Assembly (NCBI GenBank): GCA_025917655.1 | Contig: CP084616.1 | Coordinates: forward strand, 1,054,001-1,118,000 | Reading direction: 5' to 3' | Origin: Chlorella sorokiniana | Taxonomy: Eukaryota > Chlorophyta > Trebouxiophyceae > Chlorellales > Chlorellaceae | DNA length: 64,000 nt | In this document: one piece after another, positions 54,410 through 64,000 of the stretch | How the letters are laid out: every line of letters starts with the position of its first letter | How positions within the stretch are numbered: position 1 is the stretch's first letter | Made by a program: the position numbers and the translations under genes | The notes under the pieces: generated by a model | Told to the model about the DNA's origin: nothing | The model's input: only the letters and a program-made list of their open reading frames with translations | Database searches by the model: none

Positions 54410-57400
54410 ATGCTCTTCTTCACGGTCGTCTCCCTGCCCCTGGTAGTATGTGGCGTATGCTTGGCCCTTTACTGGCTGCCCAGCCGCACGACAGGTGCGC
54501 CCCGCCCCGCCGCTGCTGCCTGCCTGTTGCAGCTTGCCGCACACCTAAGATCACCGCCCGGCCCTGCCTCGTCGGGCTCGCAGGCTGGCTGGTGCGCCTG
54601 GATGTGGGGCTGGCCTGGTTTGCTGCCCTGGGGGTGCTGGTGCTGGTTCCCACAGACGTGGCGGCGGCCCTCGCGCGCCGCTCGCCGGGCCCGCTGGCAG
54701 CCTGGTGGCGCGCGGCCTACTGGTGCGCCTTGCCTTGCGCTCCCGGGTGCTGCCCTGCGCGCGTAGTGCGGTCCGATGTTGTCGGACGCAACGCGGCGAC
54801 TCCCAGGCCCCTGAGCTGCCGCTGCCCCGCTCCCTTTCGCGCTGCACTGTGTCAGCTGCCCCCCGCGCCTCCCCCTCCCTCTGCTGCCGCAGGTATGGCT
54901 TCTGCGTGCAGATGCTGGTGCTGCCGCTGCACATGGAGTTCACGCGGCGCGGCGAGTTTACGGTGCTGGAGCGGCTGGCGGCGGCGGCCAGGTGCGTTGC
55001 ACACGTGGCGCCGCCCTGCTCCCATGGCCCATGCCCTGGCTGACAGCGGCGAAGTGCTGGCAACTCGTCATCAAACGGCCTTCCTTGAGCTGCTTCCCGC
55101 TGGCCCTGGTTGCTCTCCCATCACTGTGCTCCTTTCTTGGTACACGTGCTGCTGCAGGTACAACCTGCTGTACTACGCCCTGCTGCTGGGCGTGGGCCTG
55201 GCCGGCATCCTGCTGCTCCTCTCCTCGGGCCGCCTGCGCCCGACAACGTGCTGGGCTTCTGCATCGCCTCCAGCAATGCGTATGGGCTTGTGGCGGGTGC
55301 GTGGTGCGGCTGCTTTGGGGGGGGAAGACGGCGGGTGGGTGGTGGTGGTGGTGGTGGTGGTGGCAAGTTGAGGTGGTGGTGGTGGCAATGTGGTGGGTTG
55401 GGTGACTGGGAAGTTCTATGAATGAATTGTTGAAGGGGGCCAGGGACGACGGGTAGCAGCTTTGCTGCCGCCAGCTGTGCCCCCTGGGCAACCCCCTGCT
55501 GGCACCCGAAGCGCTGCCTGCATGACTGCCGCCTGCCTGCCCGCTTGTGGGTGCCCTCGCTGGCATGACCAGCGCCTCTGGCTGGCGGCCCCCGCCCCGT
55601 CGCTCTCTGCACACCCCCTCCCCCCCACAACCCCTTCCCCCACTTGACCTGACTCGCAGCCATCTTCCTGCTGGGGTACGGGCTGGTGGCGGTTCCGCGC
55701 CAGCTGTGGAAGACTGCCGACCGGCGCGGGGAGCAGCGGCGGCTGTGCCACAGGGCGGGCCTGCAGGTGCAAGCGGCGGCAGGGCAGGGGGCCGTGGGAC
55801 TGGTGGCCGGGCGCGGGCGGCACGCGGCCGGCGGGCTGGCGGTGCTGCTGGTTTGGGGTGGGGGGCCCACCCACGTCACTCGCCTCAGCCCGAGGCCTCT
55901 CTCCCCTGCTCACACCCTTCAACCTCCCCCTCATCTCCATCCTCCCAGGCCGAGCGCGCCCGTGCGGCCCACCGCCGCCTGTCTGCCGCGGTGCTGACGG
56001 CGCGCCGCGCGTCGGTGCTGTTTGCGGCGCACGACCCGCTGCGCCCCCTCATGGACGCAGTGCTGGCCACGGCCGACGGCGCCGGTGAGCGGCCGAGCGC
56101 ACGCGGCGGCCCTCACAGGGCTCACAGGGCTCAGCGCGCATGCGAGCGGCGGCGCTGGGTTACGTGTCGCTCCTCCTTGTCGCCAGGATGGCTCTGTCGG
56201 TGTATGCAGCGGTTCGGAGGCGTGGCTTCGCGGCAGCACCCGCCCCCCGCGCCCACCTCCCCTGTGCCCGCCGCCGCAGGGCCCGCCTTCGAGCTGGACG
56301 CCGGTGTTGCGGTGCCGGCGGCAGATGAGCTGGACATCTTTGACAGGCGGGTGGTACCGGAGGCAGGCGGCCGGTGGTGGGGGGGGCCTGCCGCAACCTT
56401 GCACGGTGCCAGCAGGGGCGGGCTGGTGCGGGGCGCTAGCGCTGATGCGATGCGGCTGCCATCGTGGGGGCCACCCGCTGCAGGGCTGACCTGGCACGCC
56501 TGCGGCGCGAGCTCAAGGCGGCGCTCAAGGACTGCGAGCGGGAGCACGCTCTGTACCTCGAGGTGCACGCTGTGCATGCCATGCATGCTGTGCATGATCT
56601 GCACGCTCTGCACCTCCGCGGCACCGGCATGAAGACCGCGCCTGCTGGGCGCGCACCAGCCGCGCCCCGCCCCTGCCTGCTGCCTGCTGATGTGGAAGGA
56701 AGCCGAGGCGCGCCGCCGATCCGGGGGCCAAGCCGTTCCTTGCCGCCGGCACGCCCCTGCACACGCCCCGCCGCCGCTGTTTGTTGCACTGCAGGCCGTG
56801 CAGCAGCATCTGGCGCTGGAGGCGGCAGTGGCGAGGGTGGCTGCGGGCCCGCCCGCCGGCGCCCCCGCCCCCAGCGACTGCGCTGGCTGTGGGAGTCGGG
56901 CGGGCACTTTTGGGCCTTCAGGCAAGGGCTGGCGGGCAGGGCGCGGGACATCGCACGCTGCCAGGGAAGCCGCTGCCAGCCTTGTTGCGCTGGGGGCGCA
57001 ATGGCGGGCATCGTTCCTGGCCCCTGCCGCCGTTAAGCTGCCCGCCGGCTGAGTCCCACCTGTAGTTGTGTGTGTGAGCAACTGTCTCCACCCTTGAGGG
57101 ATCCCCGACCCCCACACACTCTCGACACAACTCGACGCAACACCACGCGCACACACCGCGTGCCTGCTGCACCCTGCAGGCTGATGTCCACGCTGGCCGC
57201 GCTGTGCTCCCTGGGCTTTGCGCTGGCCGAGGCCACCATCTCCTGGAACCTGCCCAACCTGTCGGCGGTGTCGGCGGCGCTGAGGGCGGCGGCAGGTGCA
57301 CCGCCGCCCGCTCCGGAGGAGGCAGGGAGGGCGCGCGCCTGGAGTTCACCTCCCTGCTGCAGGCCCGCTGCGTCTTGCTGGGTTGGAGACGGGCTTGCTC

Positions 57401-59761
57401 CACCGCACACGAGTCTTTCCCCCCTGTTCACCGCTCCTCCCGATCCACCCACAACCCCCCTCCCCCAGACGCGGGCGGCCCGCTGCCCACCGAGCTCCTG
57501 TGCTTCCTCTTCCTGGCCTACCCCTGCGCCTGCGCCTACTACTCGCTCTACAGGTGGGCGGTACTTGTGGGCGGTACAGGTGGGCGGTACAGGTGGGCGG
57601 CAGGGCTGCGGGGGCAGGCGTGAAGCTGGGTGCGCGCGTTTGAAGCCGGCTTGGCGTCCTCAGCGAGGGGTGTGGGGGTGCTGGAGGCGGGCCCCAGCTG
57701 CAAGCTTGCCCAGCCGATGCACCCGATCACCGCTTTCCATTGTGCCATCTGCCGACGCCAGCCGCTTCCCCTTGCCCCGCCGCGCTGTTTCTCCTAGCCT
57801 CTCCCGTTCCGTTTCCCCCACACAAACACACCCACACACACGCGCACACAACAACACCACCACCTCCCACCCACCCACACACACACACGCCCCTCCATCC
57901 CAGGCTGGGCCGCTTTGCCTTCTACCGCATGGTGCCCCGCCACACCGACGCCTACTCCCTCTGCTACTCGGCCCTGCTCATGTGCCGCTTCGCCGCCCGC
58001 TGGCCTTCAACTTCATGGCCGCCATCGCCATGCCCGAGACCAAGGGCAAGGACGTGCCGGTGAGGCGCCGCGCAGGCGGGAGGGGCCTGGCATGTGGTAG
58101 AGGGTGGTTGTGGAGCGCGGGCCGCCTGCTGCGCTCTTGCTGCACCCAGGCCGCTGCAGGGGGAAGCCCGTGTACCCTGCCGTGTCGCATGGGCACGGCT
58201 GCCGGTTGAGCTGGGCAAAGCCGTCTGTCCTGGGCCTGAGCTGCTGGGCGCGCCGAGGCCGAGGCTCACAGGCCGCCCGCCCGCCTGCCCTCCATGCGCT
58301 CGGCAGGCTGCAGCTGCCGGCGGCGCGCCTGCCTGCCTCCCAGCTCTCCCGACCCGGCCCCCCCCTTCCCCTTCTTTCCCCCCGCTGTGCGCGCTGTGCG
58401 TGCTGTGGTCGCAGGACGTCACCTCCACCGCCTTCTACGCTGAGTTTGGGAGCTGATGATGCGCCAGCCGCTGGTGCGCCCCGCCGCGCGCGCGGCGGCG
58501 CGTAACGCCCGCCCCCAGAGCCCGCTGCGGGGCCAGCTGGGTGCCCGGCTCGGCTGCCTGGCCTGTGGCACACCCTTTGATGTTGGGCTTCCCCTTGGCC
58601 CTCCTCCCTCACCGCAGATTGGCTGGCAGTTTGCCACCTACGCGCCCCCGCTGCTGGTGCCCTGGATGCTGCTGGTGGCCAGGTGCTGTGGGCTGCGGGG
58701 GCGGCCAGCCTGCGCGCACCACCCTCGCCTCTCACTGCGCCCCAGCACGCAAGCCACTGCCTCAAACGGCGGAAGCAACTGTGTCCATCTGCGCCGCCCC
58801 CTGCCCCCCGCGCTGCAGCGGCGCCTTCAGTCGCGTGATGGCTGTGTTCCGGCGCGGCGAGGAACTGGAGGTGAGGCCGCCCCGCCGCCAGCAGGCGGGG
58901 AGGGCAGCTCGGCCCACTCGACAGCCTGGCTGCCGGCCGCGGCCGGGTAGCGCACCCCTGGCTCTGCGTGCCTGGGCGAAATCCATTCACACATACCCAC
59001 GGCACAGACGCTTGTTTTCGCCTCTTGTTTTCACTGTCGCCGCCACCCCGGCACCCCCGCCCCCTCCCGGCCCCCGGCAGTTTGAGGACGACTGGCTGAA
59101 CGACAGCCACGCCGCCGCCGGCCGCCGCCTGCTGCTGCTGGAGTCTGACAACGCCCGCAGCGGCCTGCCGCCGGGCATGACGATCGAGCCGCCCACGGCA
59201 GCCAGCAGCCACACGCGCGCGCACGCAGCCGCAGCTGCCCCTGCGGCCGCCGGCGGCGGCACCAGCGCGCTGCTGGGCACGCTTCGCGGAGCGGCGGCGG
59301 CGGCGGCGGCGGAGCAGCGGGAGGCTGAGCGGCAGGGGGCAGGCTGGTGGCGGCGCCTGCTCCCCGGCGGGCGGGGCGGCGGCGGCGGCGGCGGCGAGCG
59401 CGACAGCGAGGTGCGGCTGTCGGCGGCGGGGTCGCCGTCGCCGCGGGACAGGCTGTCGCGGCTGGTGGACAGCGCGGCTGCCTACGGCAGGACTGCCGCT
59501 GCCGGCTACAGCAGCCTGCCCTCCGAGCCGCCTGCCGCGCTGCCCCTCCGCGCCGCTCCCCACCCCACCGCTGGCCTGCCCGGCGGCGGCGGCAGCGGCG
59601 GCGGCAGCGCGGCGGGCAGCTTCAGCGCCTCCCCCTCCCTGCTGGGGGCGGCGGGCGGCGGGGGGCATGAAGGCTGCCCGAGCCAAGTTTCTGGCGGGGC
59701 AGCGAGCGGCGGGGGCGGCGGGGGCAGCGGCCAGGCGGGTGTCCCAGGCGACGGCCAGTGA
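54410..59761 (+). CDS. LMBR1 domain-containing protein 2 (LMBRD2) homologue
   Basis: A polytopic membrane protein. In animals LMBRD2 is linked to GPCR/beta-arrestin signalling; the algal role is unknown. It starts at 54410 (MLFFTVVSLPLVVCGVCLAL, the first membrane helix). Further helices: GLAWFAALGVLVLVPTDVAA, YGFCVQMLVLPLHMEFTRR, YNLLYYALLLGVGLAGILLL, and VLGFCIASSNAYGLVAG then FLLGYGLVAVPRQLWKTADR. A central cytosolic helical part (AERARAAHRRLSAAVLTARR, LARLRRELKAALKDCERE) matches the LMBRD2 loop. The second membrane block includes LMSTLAALCSLGFALAEATI, LLCFLFLAYPCACAYYSLYR, the family signature RHTDAYSLCYSALLMCRFAA then FNFMAAIAMPE, and QFATYAPPLLVPWMLLVA. The C-terminal tail (58860-59758) begins EDDWLNDSHAAAGRRLLLLE and becomes Gly/Ala/Ser-rich low complexity. 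The stop TGA is at 59759. The next gene is convergent, 220 bases away. Confidence 0.88.
57551..57600. repeat. Repeated splice-donor unit
   Basis: Directly after the exon ending CCYYSLYR-like text (YYSLYR), the donor context CAGGTGGGCGGTA is repeated about four times in tandem (near 57551, 57566, 57578 and 57591), with small variation. Any copy with CAG|GTGGGC could act as a donor. Confidence 0.85.
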
Positions 59762-59982
59762 GCGCAGCCCCCTGCCCCGCCTGTGCCTGTGCCAGAGAGC
59801 AGCGTGTTGCAGCGCCTTGCAATGGAGCGCAATGATAACACAACAATTCTATTAAGCCCTTGCATAACCGCACAAGCTTTCGGCGGTTGGCTCCAGGCTG
59901 CGCACTGGTGAGAGTCGCTCGGTGCCGAACTTGTTGGTCGGTTTGACTGCCTTCACTGCCTTTGCTGCCAGCTGCCTCGCGG

Positions 59983-60453
59983 CTACCTGGCCGCCAGGCC
60001 TGCAAAGCTGAAGTCGGCGTAGCAGTACTCGGTACCGTCAGCTTCCACTCGGTAGGCACGGTACCTGGTGGGCACCAGCCTCTCGCCGCCGGGGCGCCCT
60101 CCACCCTGGCAGGCGGGAGGGAGGGGGCGAGGGTTTGCGGGGGCGGGAGGGCCAGCAGCGGCAGGCCCTGCTGGGGCCGGCAGCCCTGCCGCTGCTCCCT
60201 CGGGCCGGCGCCTCGCCCCGCCTGCGTCGCACCAGCAGCCCAGCCTGCGCAGGCACAGCTCAGGCCAAGCACAGCCCACCAGCCCCCCGCAAGGCAAGGA
60301 GCGGCGCTCACTGCGTCAGGCGGTGTTCGCTGTAGCGCACCACCCAGGGGCGCTGCTCGACGCCGCCGCCGGGCAGGGGGCGGGTGTAGTCGTCTGAGCG
60401 GAAGCTGCAGGGGCGGCAGGAGGCCTTTTGTTGTTTGTGTGCGGTGTGTGTGC

Positions 60454-60520
<67 letters not shown>

Positions 60521-61869
60521 AGGGGGGGGGGCGGGGGGCTCACGAGCACTGCGTCCTGCACACACACAGCCGGCATGCGGGCAGGGAGGTGGAGGCTGGG
60601 CGCCGCCGCTGCCCGCGTGCGGCAGAGGCCCCAGCGGGGTTGGCGTGCTGCGTGGCCGCCGCCGCACCCGGTCACCAGGCCGTCCTGGTCGAAGGTGAAG
60701 GTCCCGTCGACGGTGGTGCCGCCGTGGGTCAGCAGCGCGCGCGCCTCTGCAGCAGGTAGGGGGTTGGGGGCGGTGGGGGCAGGGTAGCGGCCCCTGGCGG
60801 CGTGCCTGGGCAAGAGCATGCCGCAGTGGCCTTGCGAGCCTGGCTGGCTCTCCATGCAGAGGCTGCGGCGGGGGTGCTCACGCTGGTCCTGCCCCTGGAC
60901 GGGCTGCCAGCGCAGCAGCGGGCTGGGAAGCAGGGCCTGGGGGTATCCCGGAGCCTCTGCAGGGCACAGGGGAGGGCTCTTTGTGTTCTTGCACAGCAAC
61001 TCATACTCGGTGCCGGCTTGACCGCGCAGTTTCTGTGCTGGGCGGGCAACCTGCGGGGGTCGGCGGGCCAGCCGGCACCCACCTGCCAGCCAGCGGACCA
61101 GCAGTGCGCGGTCGGTGGGCGGGCCGCGCCCGACAGGGCGGGCAGCCAGCCCAAGAACCTCCAGTCCACCCAGCCCTTGGCCCCAGCCCGGCAGTCAAAC
61201 CCTGCGGCGAGGCGGGCGCGGCACGCGGCCACCGCAACGTTGCTTGGCGGCAGGGTTGCAGACCAGCCGAGCGCCTGGCGGCGGCTCGGGCGGCGCGGCT
61301 TGCCTCTCAGCCACATGCCCTTCAGGAAGCCGAGGCGGGCCGTCCAGAAGAAAGCGGGCACACGGGGGCTTGCCACCTGCGCAGCAATGGATCCGCCTGG
61401 TCAGCGGCTCGCCAGCCCTGGCCCGCGGGCGTCCCACACGCCCCCGCCCAAGGCTGCAACCCGCTCCCAGCCCCCGCACTTGTGTGGCAGACAGGTCACG
61501 CCACGGCTTGTCCTTGCCATGCCGGAACTTGCCCACTTGCTGGGCAGTCACCAGCCTGGGGCACACGCGCAGCAAGGGGCGGTGTGAGCATGCCCCCGCG
61601 GATCGGCGACCGCCGCCTTGTGAGCCCCACACGGCATGCTCACGTGAAGTCGTCTCCTTTGGCTCCCACGCGCTCCAGGCCCTTCTGGACGCAGCCCGGC
61701 AGCTCCCACCATTCTTGTGTGGGCAGCACCTTGGCGCTGCTAGAGTCGCCGCCCGGGCCGCCCCCGCCGCCTCGCCTTCCACGGCTTGCCGGGCAGCCGC
61801 CTCCTTGCGGTTGAACGGCGCTGCCAGCCAGGATGCTGGATTGAATGAGCACAGGCTAGGCCAACCCAT
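59983..61869 (-). CDS. DUF6544-like protein
   Basis: The function is unknown. DUF6544 proteins are mainly known from bacteria and some algae or plants. The C-terminus is the clearest part: GTFTFDQDGLVT, then SFRSDDYTRPLPGGG, RPWVVRYSEHRLT and VPTRYRAYRVEADGTEYCYA ending at the stop at 59983. The order (GTF-F-DGLV, S-DD-R, PW-V-YS, VPTR-YR-E-DGTEY) follows the family's C-terminal strands as I remember them. The N-terminal exons include LPTQEWWELPGCVQKGLERV, VGKFRHGKDKPWRDLSA and PAFFWTARLGFLKGMWLRGK, which fits the conserved Trp-rich N-terminal part. The start at 61869 (MGWPSLCSFNPASWLAA) is the best ATG, followed by a helical Ala/Arg region, but it is not secure. The middle (60880-61250) has two competing frames. 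An intron carries a 65-base GT run. Confidence 0.55.
60455..60519. repeat. (GT)n microsatellite, 65 bases
   Basis: An uninterrupted GT run lies in an intron of the minus-strand DUF6544-like gene, where it reads as (CA)n. A run of G follows at its right end. Confidence 0.97.
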
Positions 61870-62556
61870 CTCCGGTTGCCCCGAAAGTCTAGGTCAAAGC
61901 CACCAGCTCGGAGAAGTCTCGTTGGAGGCCCTTGTTGAAGTCCGGCGACCTCCAATCTCGCTGTTTATGCCAATTAGCGGGCGAAGGTGATCCAGCGGTC
62001 GATAAGGACTTGAGAATCCCCAGCACGGACCATCCTGCTTACCTAGCAAGTATCGCCTAGCACCTCACCGAGGCACCTGGCGCACTGGCCTTGCTGCGTG
62101 CCTGACTGATAGTTTTTACACTCCGCTCTCAGCCGCGAAAGTATCTTGAGCGGGGCAAGGGCCGTGGCACACACAAAAGTGTAGCCGGAGCGGAGCGACG
62201 GAAGTGTGCGGGGGTCGGCGGTTGGAGACTTGTGGAGAGATGGAGGGCAGGCGAGGTACAATAGGGAGAAGCGCCGGGGAAAAGGCAGCACCCACGGAAA
62301 GGGTCATACACCAGGAACAAGGAGGATCAACGGAGTGCGTGGGCTCAAGTTCGCAAGCAGCACGCGGAGCGACGCAGCAGGCGGGACGCCCAAAGCTGCA
62401 GGCAGGGCGGCCGCGGCCCGTTGCCGACGGCCATGCAGTGCGGACGGGTCGGGCAAAACAGTTCTCTCATATCTTGAGTGGCATAGGGCTGGGGCGCGCT
62501 GTCGCGTGGGCGGGTCGGCAGCAGCGCGGCTGCTGCGCAGCTCCCCGCCAGCTTCC
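61870..62556. other. Intergenic region, promoter of DUF6544-like gene and 3' end of SpoVS-like gene
   Basis: Both flanking genes are on the minus strand, so this holds the promoter of the left gene and the 3' UTR of the right gene. A minus-strand TGTAA (TTACA at 62116-62120) is a candidate poly(A) signal. No supported coding frame. Confidence 0.4.
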
Positions 62557-63875
62557 TCACACCTTCTCCACCACCACCTGCAGCTTCACCGCCGTCATGG
62601 TGTGCTTGTCCCCGGTGCGATCCTCCTTCTCCACCTCCTGCGCAGCACAGCGCCGCGCAACACAACGCCGGGTGTGCGAAACAGCGCAACAGCGGGGACC
62701 CCGCGCCTCGCCGACGCGCACACAAACGCTCGACGCGAGCAGGCATGCGCCGCGCTGCGCCCTGCCGCCGCTGGGCATGCCGCTTCCACCCAGCACAGGG
62801 CAGCGGCGCGTTCGTGCGCGGGGTGCGGCGCGAAAGGCTGCTCCGCCGCTGTGTGCCTGACAAAGTCGGTGCGTGGGGAGCAAGGATCAGCCCCCTCCCC
62901 CCCCACACACGACAGCAACGGCTCCTGCCCCCACGGAAAGCACCCTCCCCCGCACCTGGAACGAGGGCACCACCCGCACATCCAGATGGTCCTGCTCCAA
63001 GTACAGGCGCGCGTGGCAGACGGCCATGATGGCGTTGCACACAGCCTCGGGGCCGATGCCTGGGGGAGGGCAGGGGCACGCGTTGCGAGCGCGCGACGCA
63101 AGGCAGCCCAGACACCCCGACGCAGCTTGCTTGGAAGGCAGCGGCAGCAGCGTGCCCGGGGACGTCACGCAACGCCGGGCGAGCGCAGCAGCAGCGGCCT
63201 GGGAGCAGATGCCAGGGGACTGACCGGTGATGTTGGGGCAGCCGCCTTCGCGCGCGGTTCGAGATGGCCCCCGCAATCACCGTCGGCTTGCTGCCCTTGC
63301 CCGCAGTCAGCTCGCTGGGCTGCGGCGCAGCGGAGGAAGCAAGCGAGGGGGAGGCAAGCGTGAGCCAACACCTGCCAGCTGCCCAACAAGGGGGTGGGCA
63401 GCGCTGGCAGCAGAGAGCCACACTGCGAGTGGGAGCGCCGCTGCTTTGCCTCCCCGCAAGACAGCTGGCGGCGCCCCACGTTCTGTATGAGCCCCTCAGT
63501 GGCACGCTTGGACTTGGAGGAGATGTAGAGGGCCAGCGAGTTGGCCATGCTCCTGCACAGGGGGCGCATGTGCGGCGGGTGGGCAACAGTGGGGGGCAAC
63601 CCCTGGCCGGTCTGCGCGCCGGGCGACGCCCTGCACGCGCGCTGCCCCCTCTGACGCCCTGCACGCGCGCTGCCCCCTCTGGGCACCTGTCGCGGAAGGC
63701 GGGCTGCACAAACAGCTCCAGCGAGTCTTCCTCCAGCAGCCGCCGAGCAATGGCCACCGCCTTGACGGCGCAGTTGATGGCGGGCGCGCCGGTGGCCAGC
63801 AGCGATGTGGCTGTTGTTGCGCGCGTTCCACGCAATCTTGGCGGAGTAGTGCCGCGGCTCCTCCTTGCTGGAGAT
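62557..63875 (-). CDS. Two-domain SpoVS/Alba-like protein, 5' end beyond window
   Basis: A nucleic-acid-binding-fold protein. SpoVS belongs to the Alba superfamily and in Bacillus affects sporulation and septation. The first domain (exon 63875 to about 63688) reads HYSAKIAWNARNNS then LLATGAPAINCAVKAVAIAR and EEDSLELFVQPAFRD. PAINCAVKAVAIAR closely matches the bacterial SpoVS core NQAVKAVAIARG. The second domain starts with SMANSLALYISSKSKRATEG, has LTAGKGSKPTVIAGAISNRA in the next exon and GIGPEAVCNAIMAVCHARLY then HLDVRVVPSFQV, and ends with DKHTMTAVKLQVVVEKV and the stop at 62557. Introns with GT-AG borders separate these, so this is a host gene, not bacterial contamination. The first visible exon follows a CCGCAG acceptor at 63876-63878, so upstream exons lie past the right edge. 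A frame break lies near 63804. RNA or DNA binding is inferred. Confidence 0.8.
63625..63680. repeat. Perfect 28-base tandem duplication in an intron
   Basis: Bases 63625-63652 and 63653-63680 are identical (unit begins GACGCCCTGCACGCG). They lie in the intron after the first visible exon of the SpoVS-like gene. Confidence 0.95.
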
Positions 63876-64000
63876 CTGCGGCGGCGGCAGGCGCGGCGGC
63901 GCGCTGGGAGGCTGGCATGGGCGGCAGTGCGCGCGCCGTCGCACCGTGCGCGCGACCAGCCTTCCCCTCAACACCGTTGGTGCTGAGCTCAACAAAAAGG

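Noticed and set aside
60455-60519. Long GT run as a telomere-like or Z-DNA regulatory element
   Set aside because: It is a plain dinucleotide microsatellite inside an intron, with no telomere unit and no promoter nearby.
62557-63875. SpoVS match as bacterial contamination
   Set aside because: The domain is interrupted by GT-AG introns and embedded in the same high-G+C context as the host genes.
1-64000. Transposons, virus-like elements, tRNA or rRNA genes
   Set aside because: I looked for reverse transcriptase, transposase and integrase motifs, terminal repeats and tRNA-like folds while reading and found none that hold up. A dedicated search tool could still find degraded pieces.

Overview
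The window is eukaryotic nuclear DNA, most likely from a unicellular green alga of the Chlorella type (Trebouxiophyceae). That placement is inference. The support is a very high G+C content, genes built of many short exons, GT-AG introns of roughly 100-300 bases, TGTAA motifs 15-45 bases after several stop codons, and gene families typical of green algae. I see no operons, CRISPR arrays, insertion sequences, virus-like elements or recognisable tRNA/rRNA genes.

Layout. 1-1352: left edge, unresolved. 1353-3723 (-): membrane-anchored C3orf33/nuclease-fold-like protein. 4474-10659 (+): ABC-F (GCN20/ABCF3-type) ATPase, divergent from the previous gene. 11138-14205 (-): unrecognised Ala/Gln-rich nuclear protein. 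15072-18763 (-): DNAJC11-type mitochondrial J-protein. 19204-24357 (+): MAPKKK of the ANP/MEKK class with a predicted lipid-anchored N-terminus, divergent from the J-protein gene. 25057-26283 and 27786-29170 (+): two paralogous secreted cysteine-rich proteins; a third copy lies at 51850-53043 (-). 30510-37466 (+): SMARCAL1-type annealing helicase with a GRF zinc finger. 37918-42979 (+): protein with three AP2-like modules and Tudor-like modules. 43796-48898 (+): secreted AA15 lytic polysaccharide monooxygenase with two CBM14-like modules, a proline-rich stalk and a PPC-like tail. 50138-51068 (-): SAM-dependent methyltransferase. 54410-59761 (+): LMBRD2-type membrane protein. 59983-61869 (-): DUF6544-like protein. 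62557-63875 (-): two-domain SpoVS/Alba-like protein whose 5' end lies outside the window.

How the genes relate. Most are single-copy housekeeping or signalling genes with no evident shared pathway. The accessory part is 25-29 kb and 43-53 kb, which holds four secreted, modular, cysteine-rich proteins (three paralogues and the LPMO). These could act on or in the cell wall, which in Chlorella relatives can contain chitin-like polymer; that link is inference. The LPMO gene carries a recent internal duplication that includes its introns.

Quality caveat. In at least ten conserved exons from seven genes the reading frame breaks at a run of G or C (once T), as if one base were missing. Because this hits unrelated housekeeping genes alike and in one direction, I read it as consensus error rather than gene decay. 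Exon boundaries are my manual calls; gene spans are more reliable than exact exon ends.
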